Assembly: GCF_003326795.1 (NCBI RefSeq)
Contig: NZ_JPWI01000015.1
Location: 62,001-126,000, forward strand
Direction: 5' to 3'
Length of the DNA stretch: 64,000 nucleotides
Source: Thalassospira profundimaris
Lineage (GTDB): Bacteria; Pseudomonadota; Alphaproteobacteria; Rhodospirillales; Thalassospiraceae
Part shown: positions 15,853 through 24,519 of the stretch, one piece after another
Layout of the letters: each line of letters opens with the position of its first letter
Position numbering within the stretch: position 1 is the stretch's first letter
The notes under the pieces: model-generated
What the model was told of the DNA's origin: nothing
Database searches by the model: none
What the model saw: the letters and a program-made list of their open reading frames with translations, nothing else
Made by a program: the position numbers and the translations under genes

Positions 15853-17410
15853 CGACAAAAAAGCAGGCCTCCTGGAGCGCCGCAATCTTCGCGGCAGCAC
15901 ATTTGCCTATGATCATGCTGCCGAACCGGAACGTGCAGTCTCAATGACGATGCCTGTCAGGCTTGAGTCCTGGAATGATGATCATCACTTGCTGCCCGTT
16001 TTCGAGATGAATCTGCCTGAAGGCTATCTCAGGGAGCGCTTGCGCCAGCAATTTGCCAAGGCACTGGGACATTTCGACGATTTCGACCTTCTCGGCGTTT
16101 CCGGACGCACCCAGATGGGACGTTTGCGCTATACAGGGGCAGACGAAAGCCTGACGGAAGATGTGCCGTTCCAGTCCGTCGATGAAATTCTTAAAAGCCG
16201 GCGCGATGGCACGTTGTTTGACGACCTTCTTGAGAAATTCACACTCTATTCCGGGATCAGCGGGGTTCAGCCGAAAGTTCTGGTCCGCGACAATATGAGC
16301 GAAACAGGCGCCCGCCTCTCCCAGAGCTTCCGGGGGGCAACCCATATTGTTAAGCTCTGGGACCCAAGAGAATATCCCGAGCTGGCGGCAAATGAATATT
16401 TCTGCCTGCGCGCGGCCGAAAATGCCGGGCTCTCCGTACCGAAATTTCAGCTATCCGAAGGTGGCGAAGCATTGGTGCTTGATCGCTTCGATCTTCAACC
16501 CGATGGCAGTTATCTCGGCATGGAAGATTTTGCTGTGCTCAATGGGCGCGGTACCGCAGACAAATACCGGGGCAGCTATGAAACCGCCATTATCAGTCGG
16601 GCAAAGGACTATCTGGGGGAAACGCAGTTTCGCAGTCAGGGACCCGCGCTCTTCAAACTGCTGGCGCTGAACGCCATTTTGCGGAACGGAGATGCACATC
16701 TGAAGAACTTCGCCCTGACATATCCCTCGGTCGAGGCGACCCCGTCTCTGGCACCGGTCTATGACGTGGTAACAACCTCGGCCTACCTCCCCAGAGACCA
16801 GATGGCCCTTACCATCGATGGCAGCACCAAATGGCCCGACCGGGAGAAGCTCATCACCCTGGGGCGACGGCTCGGCCTTTCACCTGCCGCTGCCGGTGAG
16901 ATGATTGACCAGGTGGCCGAGGCGGTTGACCGGACCCGATCCGAGGTTCGCAGCTACATGAAAGACAGACCCTCATTCCAGGAAATCGGTGACCGTATGC
17001 TCTCGGCATGGGAAGAGGGCCTTCAGCACAGTGCCGGCCACGTGCCAACCCTTATCGATCCGGGACCACCTCAAACCTCCCTATCCGCTCCTGATCAAAG
17101 CAAATCCGAGACCTTCAGACTGCCTGAGACAGGCGATCAGGCACAGTTGAAGGACTTGAAGGTGAAAATGGCAAGGCGCGATAGTGACGACCTCCTGTCG
17201 ATTGTCGAGAACAACCGCCAGCGCATCTCTTCAATCAAGGATCAGGGAGAAGGCATTACTTCCTCGACCCGCATCGAGCGCCGCGAACTCGAGGCAGGTC
17301 TGTCGCTTTTGCGCCAGACCCTCGGCGCGCGCGGGATCGAGACTGGCCGAAAGAAGGAACAAAGGGAAAATTCCCCCTCGCGCACCCGCGGAAGGGGACG
17401 GCGCCGATAA
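15833..17410 (+). CDS. hipA: HipA-like serine/threonine kinase toxin
   Basis: 525 residues. The HipA catalytic loop is intact: N285-G-D287-A-H-L-K-N, followed by the 'APVYDVV' metal-binding segment. In E. coli HipA phosphorylates glutamyl-tRNA synthetase and halts translation, causing persistence; the target here is inferred. The protein is about 85 residues longer than E. coli HipA (440) because of a charged, low-complexity C-terminal tail (about residues 410-525). It is translated from an ATG inside hipB, so the pair is tightly coupled. Confidence 0.82.
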   Translation: MIRIWSDDKKAGLLERRNLRGSTFAYDHAAEPERAVSMTMPVRLESWNDDHHLLPVFEMNLPEGYLRERLRQQFAKALGHFDDFDLLGVSGRTQMGRLRYTGADESLTEDVPFQSVDEILKSRRDGTLFDDLLEKFTLYSGISGVQPKVLVRDNMSETGARLSQSFRGATHIVKLWDPREYPELAANEYFCLRAAENAGLSVPKFQLSEGGEALVLDRFDLQPDGSYLGMEDFAVLNGRGTADKYRGSYETAIISRAKDYLGETQFRSQGPALFKLLALNAILRNGDAHLKNFALTYPSVEATPSLAPVYDVVTTSAYLPRDQMALTIDGSTKWPDREKLITLGRRLGLSPAAAGEMIDQVAEAVDRTRSEVRSYMKDRPSFQEIGDRMLSAWEEGLQHSAGHVPTLIDPGPPQTSLSAPDQSKSETFRLPETGDQAQLKDLKVKMARRDSDDLLSIVENNRQRISSIKDQGEGITSSTRIERRELEAGLSLLRQTLGARGIETGRKKEQRENSPSRTRGRGRRR

Positions 17411-17516
17411 TACAGGACAGTTGCGCACAGGCACTATTTACCAACTTTCTTGTGTCATCACGTCTTCAGGTTCCCTAAAGTCTCAAGAAATCACAATGGA
17501 TAGAGAGAATGCTGAT

Positions 17517-18149
17517 ATGAGTGAGAAGGATGTCTGGTACCACGGCACCATTTTCGGATTTACCGAATTCGCGCCCTTGGCCCATTTCGGAACCCGCAAG
17601 GCAGCCTTGATGGCAATCATCCGGCAAATTGTCGACAACAGTGCAAACCGTGACCGGAAACTCCCATATAACGTTTTCCCTGTTATCGCCCCGACCCTGT
17701 TCCAGATTGATTTTGACCCGTCAGCCGTTCCATCGACCAAACAAGATCCGGGCAGCCCGGGCATTCTTGGCATGGCCCGGGCCCTTGACGAGCTCGCCTG
17801 CAAAACAGCAAATGAACAATACTGGCAGAAATATCGGGATCTCAGGGATGGCGGACATCTGGGAGATGACGCCGATGAATCGCTCTATGGCCGTCTGGAT
17901 TTGCTCGAAGAAGATTTTGCGGCCGAAGGCATTAATGCTTTTACCTATCCGAACACCGTCGAGGATCGTGGCAATCAATCTCTTGTGCTAGTAAAGGCAT
18001 CCGCAATCTTCCCCAAACCAGCCACTGAAACCGTTACCAAAAGTGAGCTTTTGTCCGTTCTCGATGACACCAGCTTTTGGTCATCCAATGCCTGTTATGG
18101 CAAAAGCTTTACAGAGATCTTCGACGATCTTTATCCGAACGCTACCTGA
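17517..18149 (+). CDS. possible ADP-ribosyltransferase-fold protein
   Basis: 210 residues from ATG 17517, chosen for the AGAGAG site; ATG 17496 adds seven residues. The N-terminus reads WYHGTIFGFTEFAPLAHFGT: a Tyr-His-Gly-Thr strand and a second HFGT, as in PARP/ART-like toxins with an H-Y-E active site. A later 'EGINAFTYPNTVEDRGNQSLVLV' could supply the last strands. The call rests on these motifs only. It directly follows hipBA and precedes the GNAT-like gene by 5 bases, so it may be a toxin or effector. Confidence 0.4.
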   Translation: MSEKDVWYHGTIFGFTEFAPLAHFGTRKAALMAIIRQIVDNSANRDRKLPYNVFPVIAPTLFQIDFDPSAVPSTKQDPGSPGILGMARALDELACKTANEQYWQKYRDLRDGGHLGDDADESLYGRLDLLEEDFAAEGINAFTYPNTVEDRGNQSLVLVKASAIFPKPATETVTKSELLSVLDDTSFWSSNACYGKSFTEIFDDLYPNAT

Positions 18150-18154
18150 CCTGC

Positions 18155-19051
18155 ATGTCACACATGTCATCAGAAGAACTGATCCTTCAGGTGTGCAATC
18201 CGCGCGACCCTGAAGGGCCGGTTCAGGCCTGGGTGGCTGTACGCATAGAGGCAAAAGACGACGAGATTGACATCCATTGTACATTTCAGCATTGCCTGAT
18301 CTTTGATCAGTATGGCAGTGCCGATGTAACCTATGGCGCAGACAGAACAAACCGCGGTCTCCGCCTGGCAGGGAAATGCGATACAGGTTTTTTCGAGATC
18401 CCTGACGAATTCCAGAGCCTGAGAATTGGCTGCTGGATCATGTCACGTATCATTGACTGGGCGTTTCAGTGGCCCGATACGGATGTTGTCCCGATCTGGC
18501 TGGGACCAGCCAATGCAGAAGGGGTCAATCGCGAAAGACGGTACCGTTTCTGGACCGCTTGCGGTTACCGGTTCGAAGCCGAGAATATTGTGCATGGATA
18601 TTCCCTACCCTGCCAGGTTCGCGACATGACCGCTCCGATGAAGTGGCAGGAAAATATCACCGTCATGACTACAGACGCGTTTCAGAGCCATTTCAATCGT
18701 CGAAAAAGAGAACTTGCTGTTCTTTCACAGCAACATGACTGGTTGAAACGTCATCCGGTCCTTTATGGGCTGGGACGATCACTTTTTACATTTTGCTGCC
18801 CGCCCGGCGAGGCTGACATCCCCCCCGAACCAGCCATAAGAGACAGTGCCCCCAAGGATGTTTTCAAAGGCATTCAAGAGGTAGAGTGTGATATTCACTG
18901 GCATCAAAGAAAACTAAGCCGCATCGAAGCTGCCCCCTTTGGCCATCTTCTGGAAACCCATAAGGAGTTCATGGATATTGCAAGATTGATGGGGCTGTTC
19001 TGTCTGATTGCAGGTGTTTTCTTCGGGCTCTTGATGTTAGCCGGCACTTGA
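18155..19051 (+). CDS. GNAT-like protein with C-terminal membrane anchor (paralogue)
   Basis: 298 residues from ATG 18155. The core around residues 80-150 (RIGCWIMSRIIDWAFQWP ... RYRFWTACGYRFE) matches the 6046-6807 product in order and spacing, but the acetyl-CoA loop is less glycine-rich, so catalysis is uncertain. A long helical region follows, then a final transmembrane helix (about residues 272-296). It probably forms an operon with the ART-like gene. Confidence 0.55.
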   Translation: MSHMSSEELILQVCNPRDPEGPVQAWVAVRIEAKDDEIDIHCTFQHCLIFDQYGSADVTYGADRTNRGLRLAGKCDTGFFEIPDEFQSLRIGCWIMSRIIDWAFQWPDTDVVPIWLGPANAEGVNRERRYRFWTACGYRFEAENIVHGYSLPCQVRDMTAPMKWQENITVMTTDAFQSHFNRRKRELAVLSQQHDWLKRHPVLYGLGRSLFTFCCPPGEADIPPEPAIRDSAPKDVFKGIQEVECDIHWHQRKLSRIEAAPFGHLLETHKEFMDIARLMGLFCLIAGVFFGLLMLAGT

Positions 19052-19209
19052 ATGACAAACAGAGACATCTCTGGTTAACCGATAACGGTTATCTGGAAGT
19101 TACTGTCTGCAGATATCTTGAAACGCTCACTTTGCCGACACCCGAACATTGCCCTTTCCTTAATTGATAAATATCCATTTTTATGCAACTACAGGTTAAA
19201 TGCACTACT

Positions 19210-19215
19210 TATAAT
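19210..19215 (+). promoter_or_regulatory. -10 box of the DUF4157-like gene
   Basis: A perfect TATAAT 35 bases before the start codon, in an AT-rich 200-base gap that holds no gene. The -35 region is poor, so an activator may be needed. Confidence 0.4.
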
Positions 19216-19250
19216 GTAAAATTTAGATCAAGAGTTGGGGGATTGGACAA

Positions 19251-20192
19251 ATGTCCCGGGCAAATTGGACACTTCTTTTTACATTGACGCTATTCTCAAT
19301 CGCCCCCGCTCAGGCCAGTTGGCTTAGCGAGATTACAGGCGTTGAGATCGATCTCAACAGAGGCACGGTGATCCTGAAGCCGCCAAATATTGGCGCAATC
19401 CCGGAAGCGATCCAGAATTTACCTAAAGACGTCGGCCAGGCCCTGCTTAATCCGGCCGCACCGGCACTCGCAACATCGATCCGTTTTTCGAGGGGGCAAG
19501 CATTGAATGGTGGAGTACAACCGATACCGCCACACATTCGCGCACAGCTTGCGCCATACATGCCAGCCAACATCCTCGACAAAGTCAGGTGGACAACTGC
19601 GAATGGTCGCATTTCAATCGATACATTACTGGCTCAGGTATTTAACCAGTCGGGAGCCGTTACCCTTGATGACGTTGTTGTCTTCAGCAGTTCGGGACTG
19701 GCAACAGGGACATCGTTAGCTAACGTGGAACTCTGGGCGCACGAACTAACGCACGTCATCCAATATCAAAACATGGGCGTCGAAACATTTGCGTTCAACT
19801 ATACTGTCAATTGGAACGGTATCGAAGCCCAGGCAAAGGACAATGCATCTGTAATTATGCGGTCCATCCGCCAAAATTCACCTTATAATCTGCAAGTGCA
19901 AAGCGGCGCTTTTGCTAGTCAAATACCTTGGGGAGAGATGAACAATGCGGGTCGCCAATATATCAATCCAATATCCTGCATCTGGATCAATGGCGGGATG
20001 ACAGGAAACGCCTGCCCGACATATGTTGTGGTCACGGGCGTTGTCATGGTCAACGCATATGGCCAGAGCCAGACAATGGCGTGCAATCAGCCGACTTGCG
20101 TGTTCAGGCCGAACTGGAGTGGGCCTTTGCTATCTCCGCCTGGATGGAGAATCACCGGTGTAACTGCCGCATTTGACCCTTATCAACGCTAA
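19251..20192 (+). CDS. secreted DUF4157-like zinc metallopeptidase
   Basis: 313 residues. A signal peptide (residues 1-22, ending AQA) precedes a domain that matches the DUF4157 pattern: 'P-P-H-I-R-A-Q-L-A-P-Y-M-P-A-N-I-L-D-K-V-R-W' (about residues 95-116), then a strand and the zincin motif H164-E-L-T-H168 followed by V-I-Q-Y-Q. The last 100 residues are beta-rich with four cysteines. DUF4157 proteins occur with contractile injection systems and toxins; a free secreted form on a plasmid may act on the cell envelope or competitors. A single gene with its own promoter. Confidence 0.65.
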   Translation: MSRANWTLLFTLTLFSIAPAQASWLSEITGVEIDLNRGTVILKPPNIGAIPEAIQNLPKDVGQALLNPAAPALATSIRFSRGQALNGGVQPIPPHIRAQLAPYMPANILDKVRWTTANGRISIDTLLAQVFNQSGAVTLDDVVVFSSSGLATGTSLANVELWAHELTHVIQYQNMGVETFAFNYTVNWNGIEAQAKDNASVIMRSIRQNSPYNLQVQSGAFASQIPWGEMNNAGRQYINPISCIWINGGMTGNACPTYVVVTGVVMVNAYGQSQTMACNQPTCVFRPNWSGPLLSPPGWRITGVTAAFDPYQR

Positions 20193-20277
20193 TCAACATT
20201 GGGTAAGGGTCAACAGGATTGCAGATCTCAAGGAACTGAGTTTTCTAAAAGTCACTTTGTGCTGTTGTCCTGAACTT

Positions 20278-20601
20278 TCACTTTGCAGATGTTGGTACAA
20301 TGAGAACGGAGTAAGCGCCCATCTTGGGTGACTTGCCGGTGATTTTGAGTCCATCAGCAGTTGACGCGTACGTCTGGTAGTCTTCTGAAAAATCCAGATG
20401 ATAATCGTCACTGGTCAATTTATCTGTTTCATACAAATGGATCTTTCCATGACCCATTGTGTCCACTTCCATTCGCGCAGACGTATTATCGCTCACCGTA
20501 CCGTGCTTTGACGTATATGTAACAATGCAATTGAACATGGGATTATTGTTGTTAATCCCGTCCATCTTGAAGAGCATTGATTTAAATTTTCCCAGAGACA
20601 T
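20278..20601 (-). CDS. hypothetical protein, 107 aa
   Basis: A small soluble beta-rich protein. Convergent with the zinc-peptidase gene and 42 bases downstream of the antitoxin gene on the same strand. No family recognised. It could be a third member of the toxin-antitoxin operon. Confidence 0.5.
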   Translation of the reverse strand: MSLGKFKSMLFKMDGINNNNPMFNCIVTYTSKHGTVSDNTSARMEVDTMGHGKIHLYETDKLTSDDYHLDFSEDYQTYASTADGLKITGKSPKMGAYSVLIVPTSAK

Positions 20602-20643
20602 CGATTCCTCTTTTAATCTCGGCCGGAAAGGTCGACTTACTAC

Positions 20644-20946
20644 TCAAATGGAAAATCCATAATGTTTTCCATCCGGCAGCTCTACATCCAGTCGCAATTT
20701 ACCACCAGCGGCCTCAATATAGCGTTTCAATGAAGAAACCCGTAAGTCGTTATCTGGCTTTTCCATGCGCGCAATGGTCGGTTGTGCAACACCGAGGGCC
20801 AACGCAATTTCACCCTGAGTTTTGTCCAGGATGGCTCGTAACTCTGCCAAATTCAGTTCCATCAGAATTTCGGCAGCTTCCTCTTTCGCGCGGGCGACAA
20901 CTTCCGGCTTTTCACGCGCCAACATTTCATTAAGCGATCTTGCCAT
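20644..20946 (-). CDS. HigA-like XRE antitoxin
   Basis: 100 residues with a C-terminal helix-turn-helix (about residues 40-90: KTQGEIALALGVAQPTIARMEK). It follows a HigB/RelE-type toxin gene by 24 bases, the toxin-first order typical of higBA. It would neutralise the toxin and repress the operon by binding the CGCTATATAGCG palindrome. Confidence 0.78.
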   Translation of the reverse strand: MARSLNEMLAREKPEVVARAKEEAAEILMELNLAELRAILDKTQGEIALALGVAQPTIARMEKPDNDLRVSSLKRYIEAAGGKLRLDVELPDGKHYGFSI

Positions 20947-20970
20947 CTTGCCTACTCCATTTCTGTCGTT

Positions 20971-21324
20971 TTAATCTTGCTCTTTAATCTTGCTGAGATG
21001 TGCCGTGAATTCCCGATCAGCAATCGGAATCATTTTCTTGTAAAACCGCTTCTCATCACCGGCTTTATTCCCGGCACATAACACAATAGCCTGACGCTTG
21101 GGATCGAAAGCAAAGAATGCCCTGAGCGGATCACCTTTACTCTGAATGCGCAATTCCTTCATGTTGCTATAGGCAGAACCTTCAAGGGTATCGGCATATG
21201 GCCTTGCCAATGCAGGCCCCTTCTCTGCCAGAACCAGAAGTAAAGCCATCATTCGGGCTCTATTGGTCTCATCGAGACTGTCATACCAGTCGTCGAAGAT
21301 ATCTGTCGTCAAGACTTCCCACAT
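20971..21324 (-). CDS. HigB/RelE-type toxin (Gp49-like)
   Basis: 117 residues. The sequence 'ELRIQSKGDPLRAFFAFDPKRQAIVLCAGNKAGDEKRFYKKMIPIADREF' is characteristic of the phage-derived Gp49-like/HigB family of RelE-fold mRNA interferases: a basic surface, Arg in the R-A-F-F strand and a C-terminal K-R-F-Y-K-K. It would cut mRNA at the ribosome. First gene of the pair. Confidence 0.82.
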   Translation of the reverse strand: MWEVLTTDIFDDWYDSLDETNRARMMALLLVLAEKGPALARPYADTLEGSAYSNMKELRIQSKGDPLRAFFAFDPKRQAIVLCAGNKAGDEKRFYKKMIPIADREFTAHLSKIKEQD

Positions 21325-21341
21325 GCAGCCCTCAAAGCAAC

Positions 21342-21363
21342 ATAGCGAATACGCTATATAGCG
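21342..21363. promoter_or_regulatory. higBA operator
   Basis: Three half-sites in a row: ATAGCG (21342-21347), CGCTAT (21352-21357) and ATAGCG (21358-21363); the last two form the perfect 12-bp palindrome CGCTATATAGCG. They lie 18-39 bases upstream of the toxin start, the expected place for antitoxin binding. Confidence 0.65.
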
Positions 21364-21427
21364 TTTATGCTATATTATTGACAGAGCCGTCAATAAAAAA
21401 GAATGAGCTTTTCTCATTGTTTCAGGC

Positions 21428-22252
21428 TTACACAAGCGGCAAGACAAGGCGCAAAGGGAGTATTTTCAAAGGCTTGAGGCTGGATTGAATATGGCCATCC
21501 GCAAGCTCTTCCAGATCGATGGTTCCGCCCTGCCTTTTGGCGGGCAGGCGGCATCGTCCGATCCTTTTTTCGCCAGTGTCACTCTCGACCAGACAAATTT
21601 TCCCGATCAGCTGACCGGGCTGGTCGGCCAGCGGATCTGCCCGATCAAAAAACAACAGATCACCCTGTTGCCAGACCCCATGACCGCTCACACCAACCTC
21701 AATGCAAAACAGATCCCCCCGCGGGCGGACCGGCCAGTCGGTTTCCAGGCAGGGGGCGCGCTCAATAATTTGGCCATCCGCCAGCACGGCCTCAACTGAA
21801 AGCGGCTGATCAGGATCAGTAAGCCCGGTATGGAACGGAATATCAAGAACCCGGCAGATTGACTGCCAGCGATCCAGCCTCGGAAACGAGCCATCACGAA
21901 TTGAACGGATAGCCTCGTAAGATCCAGTAGCGAGTTTTGAAGCTCTCCTAGCTGAGAGACCAGTATTACCCAAGCCGATCTCGATTATGCGTTGCAAAAC
22001 TTCGATAGAGCAGTGCTCTGAAGAAAAAGTGCCATTTTCGATCGCTTGGAACCCAGTGGTGAATCGAAACTGCAAAACTTTGGATAAGGCCGCCCATTTT
22101 TCTACAGATGGCATATTTCCGCGCAGAACACCACTAACGGCATCACGACTTCCAGTAGCTTGTAAAGAGGCTTTCATAGCAGACAAATGGGTCCGCTCAA
22201 GCCCTTGTTTTACAAGCCTTTGAAGCTCTTCAATGGAAATGTTCCCCGACAT
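21428..22252 (-). CDS. repressor with duplicated DNA-binding domain and S24-like C-domain
   Basis: 274 residues. Residues 6-67 and 82-143 are copies of one helical domain (SIEELQRLVKQGLERTHLSA... and SIEVLQRIIEIGLGNTGLSA...), a 76-residue period. The C-terminal 120 residues resemble the LexA/CI peptidase S24 fold ('CIEVGVSGHGVWQQGDLLFFD', 'GKICLVE'), but the usual Ser-Met of the cleavage site is absent, so self-cleavage is doubtful. One chain carrying two binding domains could bind two half-sites as a monomer. Divergent from the XRE gene at 22374. Confidence 0.6.
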   Translation of the reverse strand: MSGNISIEELQRLVKQGLERTHLSAMKASLQATGSRDAVSGVLRGNMPSVEKWAALSKVLQFRFTTGFQAIENGTFSSEHCSIEVLQRIIEIGLGNTGLSARRASKLATGSYEAIRSIRDGSFPRLDRWQSICRVLDIPFHTGLTDPDQPLSVEAVLADGQIIERAPCLETDWPVRPRGDLFCIEVGVSGHGVWQQGDLLFFDRADPLADQPGQLIGKICLVESDTGEKRIGRCRLPAKRQGGTIDLEELADGHIQSSLKPLKILPLRLVLPLV

Positions 22253-22373
22253 GCTCCGAGGATAATCTCTTCTCGACCTAAAAACTATTTCGTGTTTTTT
22301 GGTTGTAATTACGATTTTTTCACTTAATCATGCGAGCATATTGGTTGATTCTGTCGCGAAAGGAGTTCCGGGG

Positions 22374-22739
22374 ATGCAGACACGACAGCGCGCACTGCGC
22401 GGGCTCTCGATCACCAGGATTGAACAGCTTGTTGCCGACCAGATCCGGCGCCGGCGTATCGCTCTGGAAATGTCACAAGAGCAACTGGCCCGGGCGCTTG
22501 ACCCTTTTGGAATCCGGATCACACGCTCCGTTATCCACAAATACGAACAGGGCCCCGGCAAGACCGGTGCGGGCCTGAGCATGACGATGTCGCGCGCCCT
22601 TGGACTGGTTCTGTTTCAATCCGAAACCGGATTGCTGGATTCTCTGCAAGCGACCCCGGAAGAATCCATACCGGATTCGACCGATTCCGCACCATCGACA
22701 ACGCCAGAATCAGCAGAACCTGGCGGGAAAGAGAATTGA
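22374..22739 (+). CDS. XRE-family regulator, 121 aa
   Basis: Start at ATG 22374 because AGGAG lies 8 bases upstream. An N-terminal helix-turn-helix (about residues 17-70: RRRRIALEMSQEQLARALDPFGIRITRSVIHKYEQG) and a disordered Ser/Pro/Glu tail. It is divergent from the two-repeat repressor and lies just before WTCTTGCAA boxes, so it is a candidate reader of those boxes. Confidence 0.75.
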   Translation: MQTRQRALRGLSITRIEQLVADQIRRRRIALEMSQEQLARALDPFGIRITRSVIHKYEQGPGKTGAGLSMTMSRALGLVLFQSETGLLDSLQATPEESIPDSTDSAPSTTPESAEPGGKEN

Positions 22740-22749
22740 TATGTGTTTA

Positions 22750-22887
22750 TTGCAAGAATTTACACACGGTACGAATTCCCAGTTTTCAGGGATTCCGGCG
22801 CTGCCGTTAACCTTCCATTATCCAGTTTACCGGCATTTATCTTGCAACATAAATGCAACTTCGTTTAATCATATTACGTTGCAAGAT
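22750..22887. promoter_or_regulatory. WTCTTGCAA boxes before the 22900 regulator
   Basis: TTGCAAGAA at 22750-22758, and an inverted pair ATCTTGCAA (22839-22847) / TTGCAAGAT (22879-22887) whose last site ends 13 bases before the start codon. These are probable operators shared with 1908, 9446 and 39580. The gap of 160 bases holds no gene. Confidence 0.55.
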
Positions 22888-22899
22888 TACAGGTGATAT

Positions 22900-23400
22900 A
22901 TGCCGTCATTCGACCAGAATATGGATGAACAGCTTAAAATCCTTTCTCCGCAAATGGCCCACGGTGCGCGATGCGCCGTCCTGAACTGGACCTATGCCCG
23001 CACCACGGAAGCCAGCAAGGAATGGCGGGAAAGAAACGCTCTCAAGGTAAAAGGGCGACAAGGCGAGAGCAGTCTTGGCATTGATTACCGCACCATTTTG
23101 CGGATTGAAAAGGGCCTTCCCGTTCAGATTGGCACCGTTCATGATCTGCGCGAAACCTATATCGATGCCGGTGTTCGCTTTACCTCGGACGGTGTCGTTA
23201 CCCGTTCCCACGAAGAAACGATCCTCAAAATCAATGGCTTCGAACCGGCCCCTGTCTTCTTGCGTCCGGAATGCACCCGGCGGCTAAAAGAAATACTGGC
23301 CAGCCAGCCCGATGTTATCGAAGCCGCCTATCTGATGGAAAAAATTATCGCCAGAGGCCTTCAAACAGTAGAAGCACCTTCGAGGAGCCATCACGGATGA
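22900..23400 (+). CDS. XRE-like DNA-binding regulator, 166 aa
   Basis: The first 95 residues resemble a single-domain HTH regulator ('Q-M-A-H-G-A-R-C-A-V-L-N-W-T' ... 'IDYRTILRIEKG' ... 'TVHDLRETYIDAGVRFTSDG'), with an insertion in the middle of the HTH. The C-terminal 60 residues are helical. It is preceded by an inverted pair of WTCTTGCAA boxes, suggesting autoregulation. Its stop overlaps the start of the primase-like gene. Confidence 0.6.
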   Translation: MPSFDQNMDEQLKILSPQMAHGARCAVLNWTYARTTEASKEWRERNALKVKGRQGESSLGIDYRTILRIEKGLPVQIGTVHDLRETYIDAGVRFTSDGVVTRSHEETILKINGFEPAPVFLRPECTRRLKEILASQPDVIEAAYLMEKIIARGLQTVEAPSRSHHG

Positions 23401-24476
23401 CACTCGGGGAAATCAAAGACAGGCTGAATTCAGACGCCGCCTCTGCCCTGCAATGGTTGATGCCTGAAGGTCGCTTTATCCGCCATCATTTCTGGTGTGG
23501 CGATGTCTTTGGCACCCCGCCCTCAAAAGGCAGCAATGGCTCGTTTAGCTTCAATCTGAGAAAAATGATCGGCAAGGACTTCGCCGATAGTGACCGGGGT
23601 TATTACGGCATCTATGACGTTATGGTCGCCCATTGCCATGGCGATCAAACCAAAGCCATCGCCCTGGCCAGAGACTATCTTAAACTGCCGCCAGAACGCA
23701 GGCCGGAACTGCGTCAGGGACATGAGCACGGCAGCCGGGGTCGGCGCAAGAATGATGACATCGAAGTTCTCGAAGTCATTGTGCCGGCCCCGGAAACTCC
23801 TCCGGTGCTTCCCGCTTCCCATCAACGTATTCTCGCTGGCTGCTGGCCTTGGCGCACCATAGACGGAACACTCCAGGGATATAGCTACCGGATCGAATTC
23901 GAGATAGACGGGCAACGGAAAAAAATCCCGCTTCCCCTGACCTGGTGTCATTTGAGGAACAAAAAAACCGGGGATGAATGGTCCGGCTGGCACAATGCCG
24001 CCCTGCCCCAACCCCAGCCCGTTATGCACGCCCATATCATGGCAGGTAAAAGGCGCATCCTTCTTGTTGAGGGCGAAAAGACCTGCGATGCGGCCAACAG
24101 ACTGATCGAAAACCCCGAACATCCATTATCCGACCATTTCGATATTGCGACAACATGGCATGGCGGAACAGGCCGGATCGATTATGTCGACTGGGGCATA
24201 TTCAAACCCGATCAGGACGTCACAAGTTGGCCGGATGGCGATCTCCCCAACAAGCGCCTCTATCGACCAGGTGTACTGTCAATGGAACGTATCGCGCGCA
24301 AGCTGGCCGATCTGCCAGAACCTCCTGTTTTCAGAATTGCCAATCCTCTCAAGCACTGGGCTGAAATCAGTGCCGAGCCCCTTCCAAAAGGCTGGGATCT
24401 GGCAGACCCGATACCCGAACCAGGTACTTTGGCCTGGATAAGCTACACTCTTGATATGGCGGAGCGTTATCTATGA
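23397..24476 (+). CDS. primase-like protein with TOPRIM domain
   Basis: 359 residues from ATG 23397, overlapping the preceding stop. The N-terminal part ('HHFWCGDVFGTPPSKGSNGSFSF', 'GYYGIYDVMVAHCHGD') resembles plasmid/phage primases that start with a zinc-binding-like or catalytic module. The centre has a TOPRIM-type strand 'RRILLVEGEKTCDAANRL' (about residues 218-235) with the expected Glu. It is shorter than full primase-helicases, with no helicase part. It probably primes plasmid DNA synthesis. A hairpin terminator follows. Confidence 0.6.
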   Translation: MTLGEIKDRLNSDAASALQWLMPEGRFIRHHFWCGDVFGTPPSKGSNGSFSFNLRKMIGKDFADSDRGYYGIYDVMVAHCHGDQTKAIALARDYLKLPPERRPELRQGHEHGSRGRRKNDDIEVLEVIVPAPETPPVLPASHQRILAGCWPWRTIDGTLQGYSYRIEFEIDGQRKKIPLPLTWCHLRNKKTGDEWSGWHNAALPQPQPVMHAHIMAGKRRILLVEGEKTCDAANRLIENPEHPLSDHFDIATTWHGGTGRIDYVDWGIFKPDQDVTSWPDGDLPNKRLYRPGVLSMERIARKLADLPEPPVFRIANPLKHWAEISAEPLPKGWDLADPIPEPGTLAWISYTLDMAERYL

Positions 24477-24490
24477 GCCCGTAATAGCAA

Positions 24491-24512
24491 AGGCCCCGCC
24501 GAAACGGGGCCT
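24491..24512. terminator. strong hairpin terminator
   Basis: A perfect 8-bp stem AGGCCCCG/CGGGGCCT with a 6-base loop, 14 bases after the primase stop. Read leftward it ends in TTTGCTATT, so it may serve both directions. Confidence 0.65.
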
Positions 24513-24519
24513 CTGAAAG

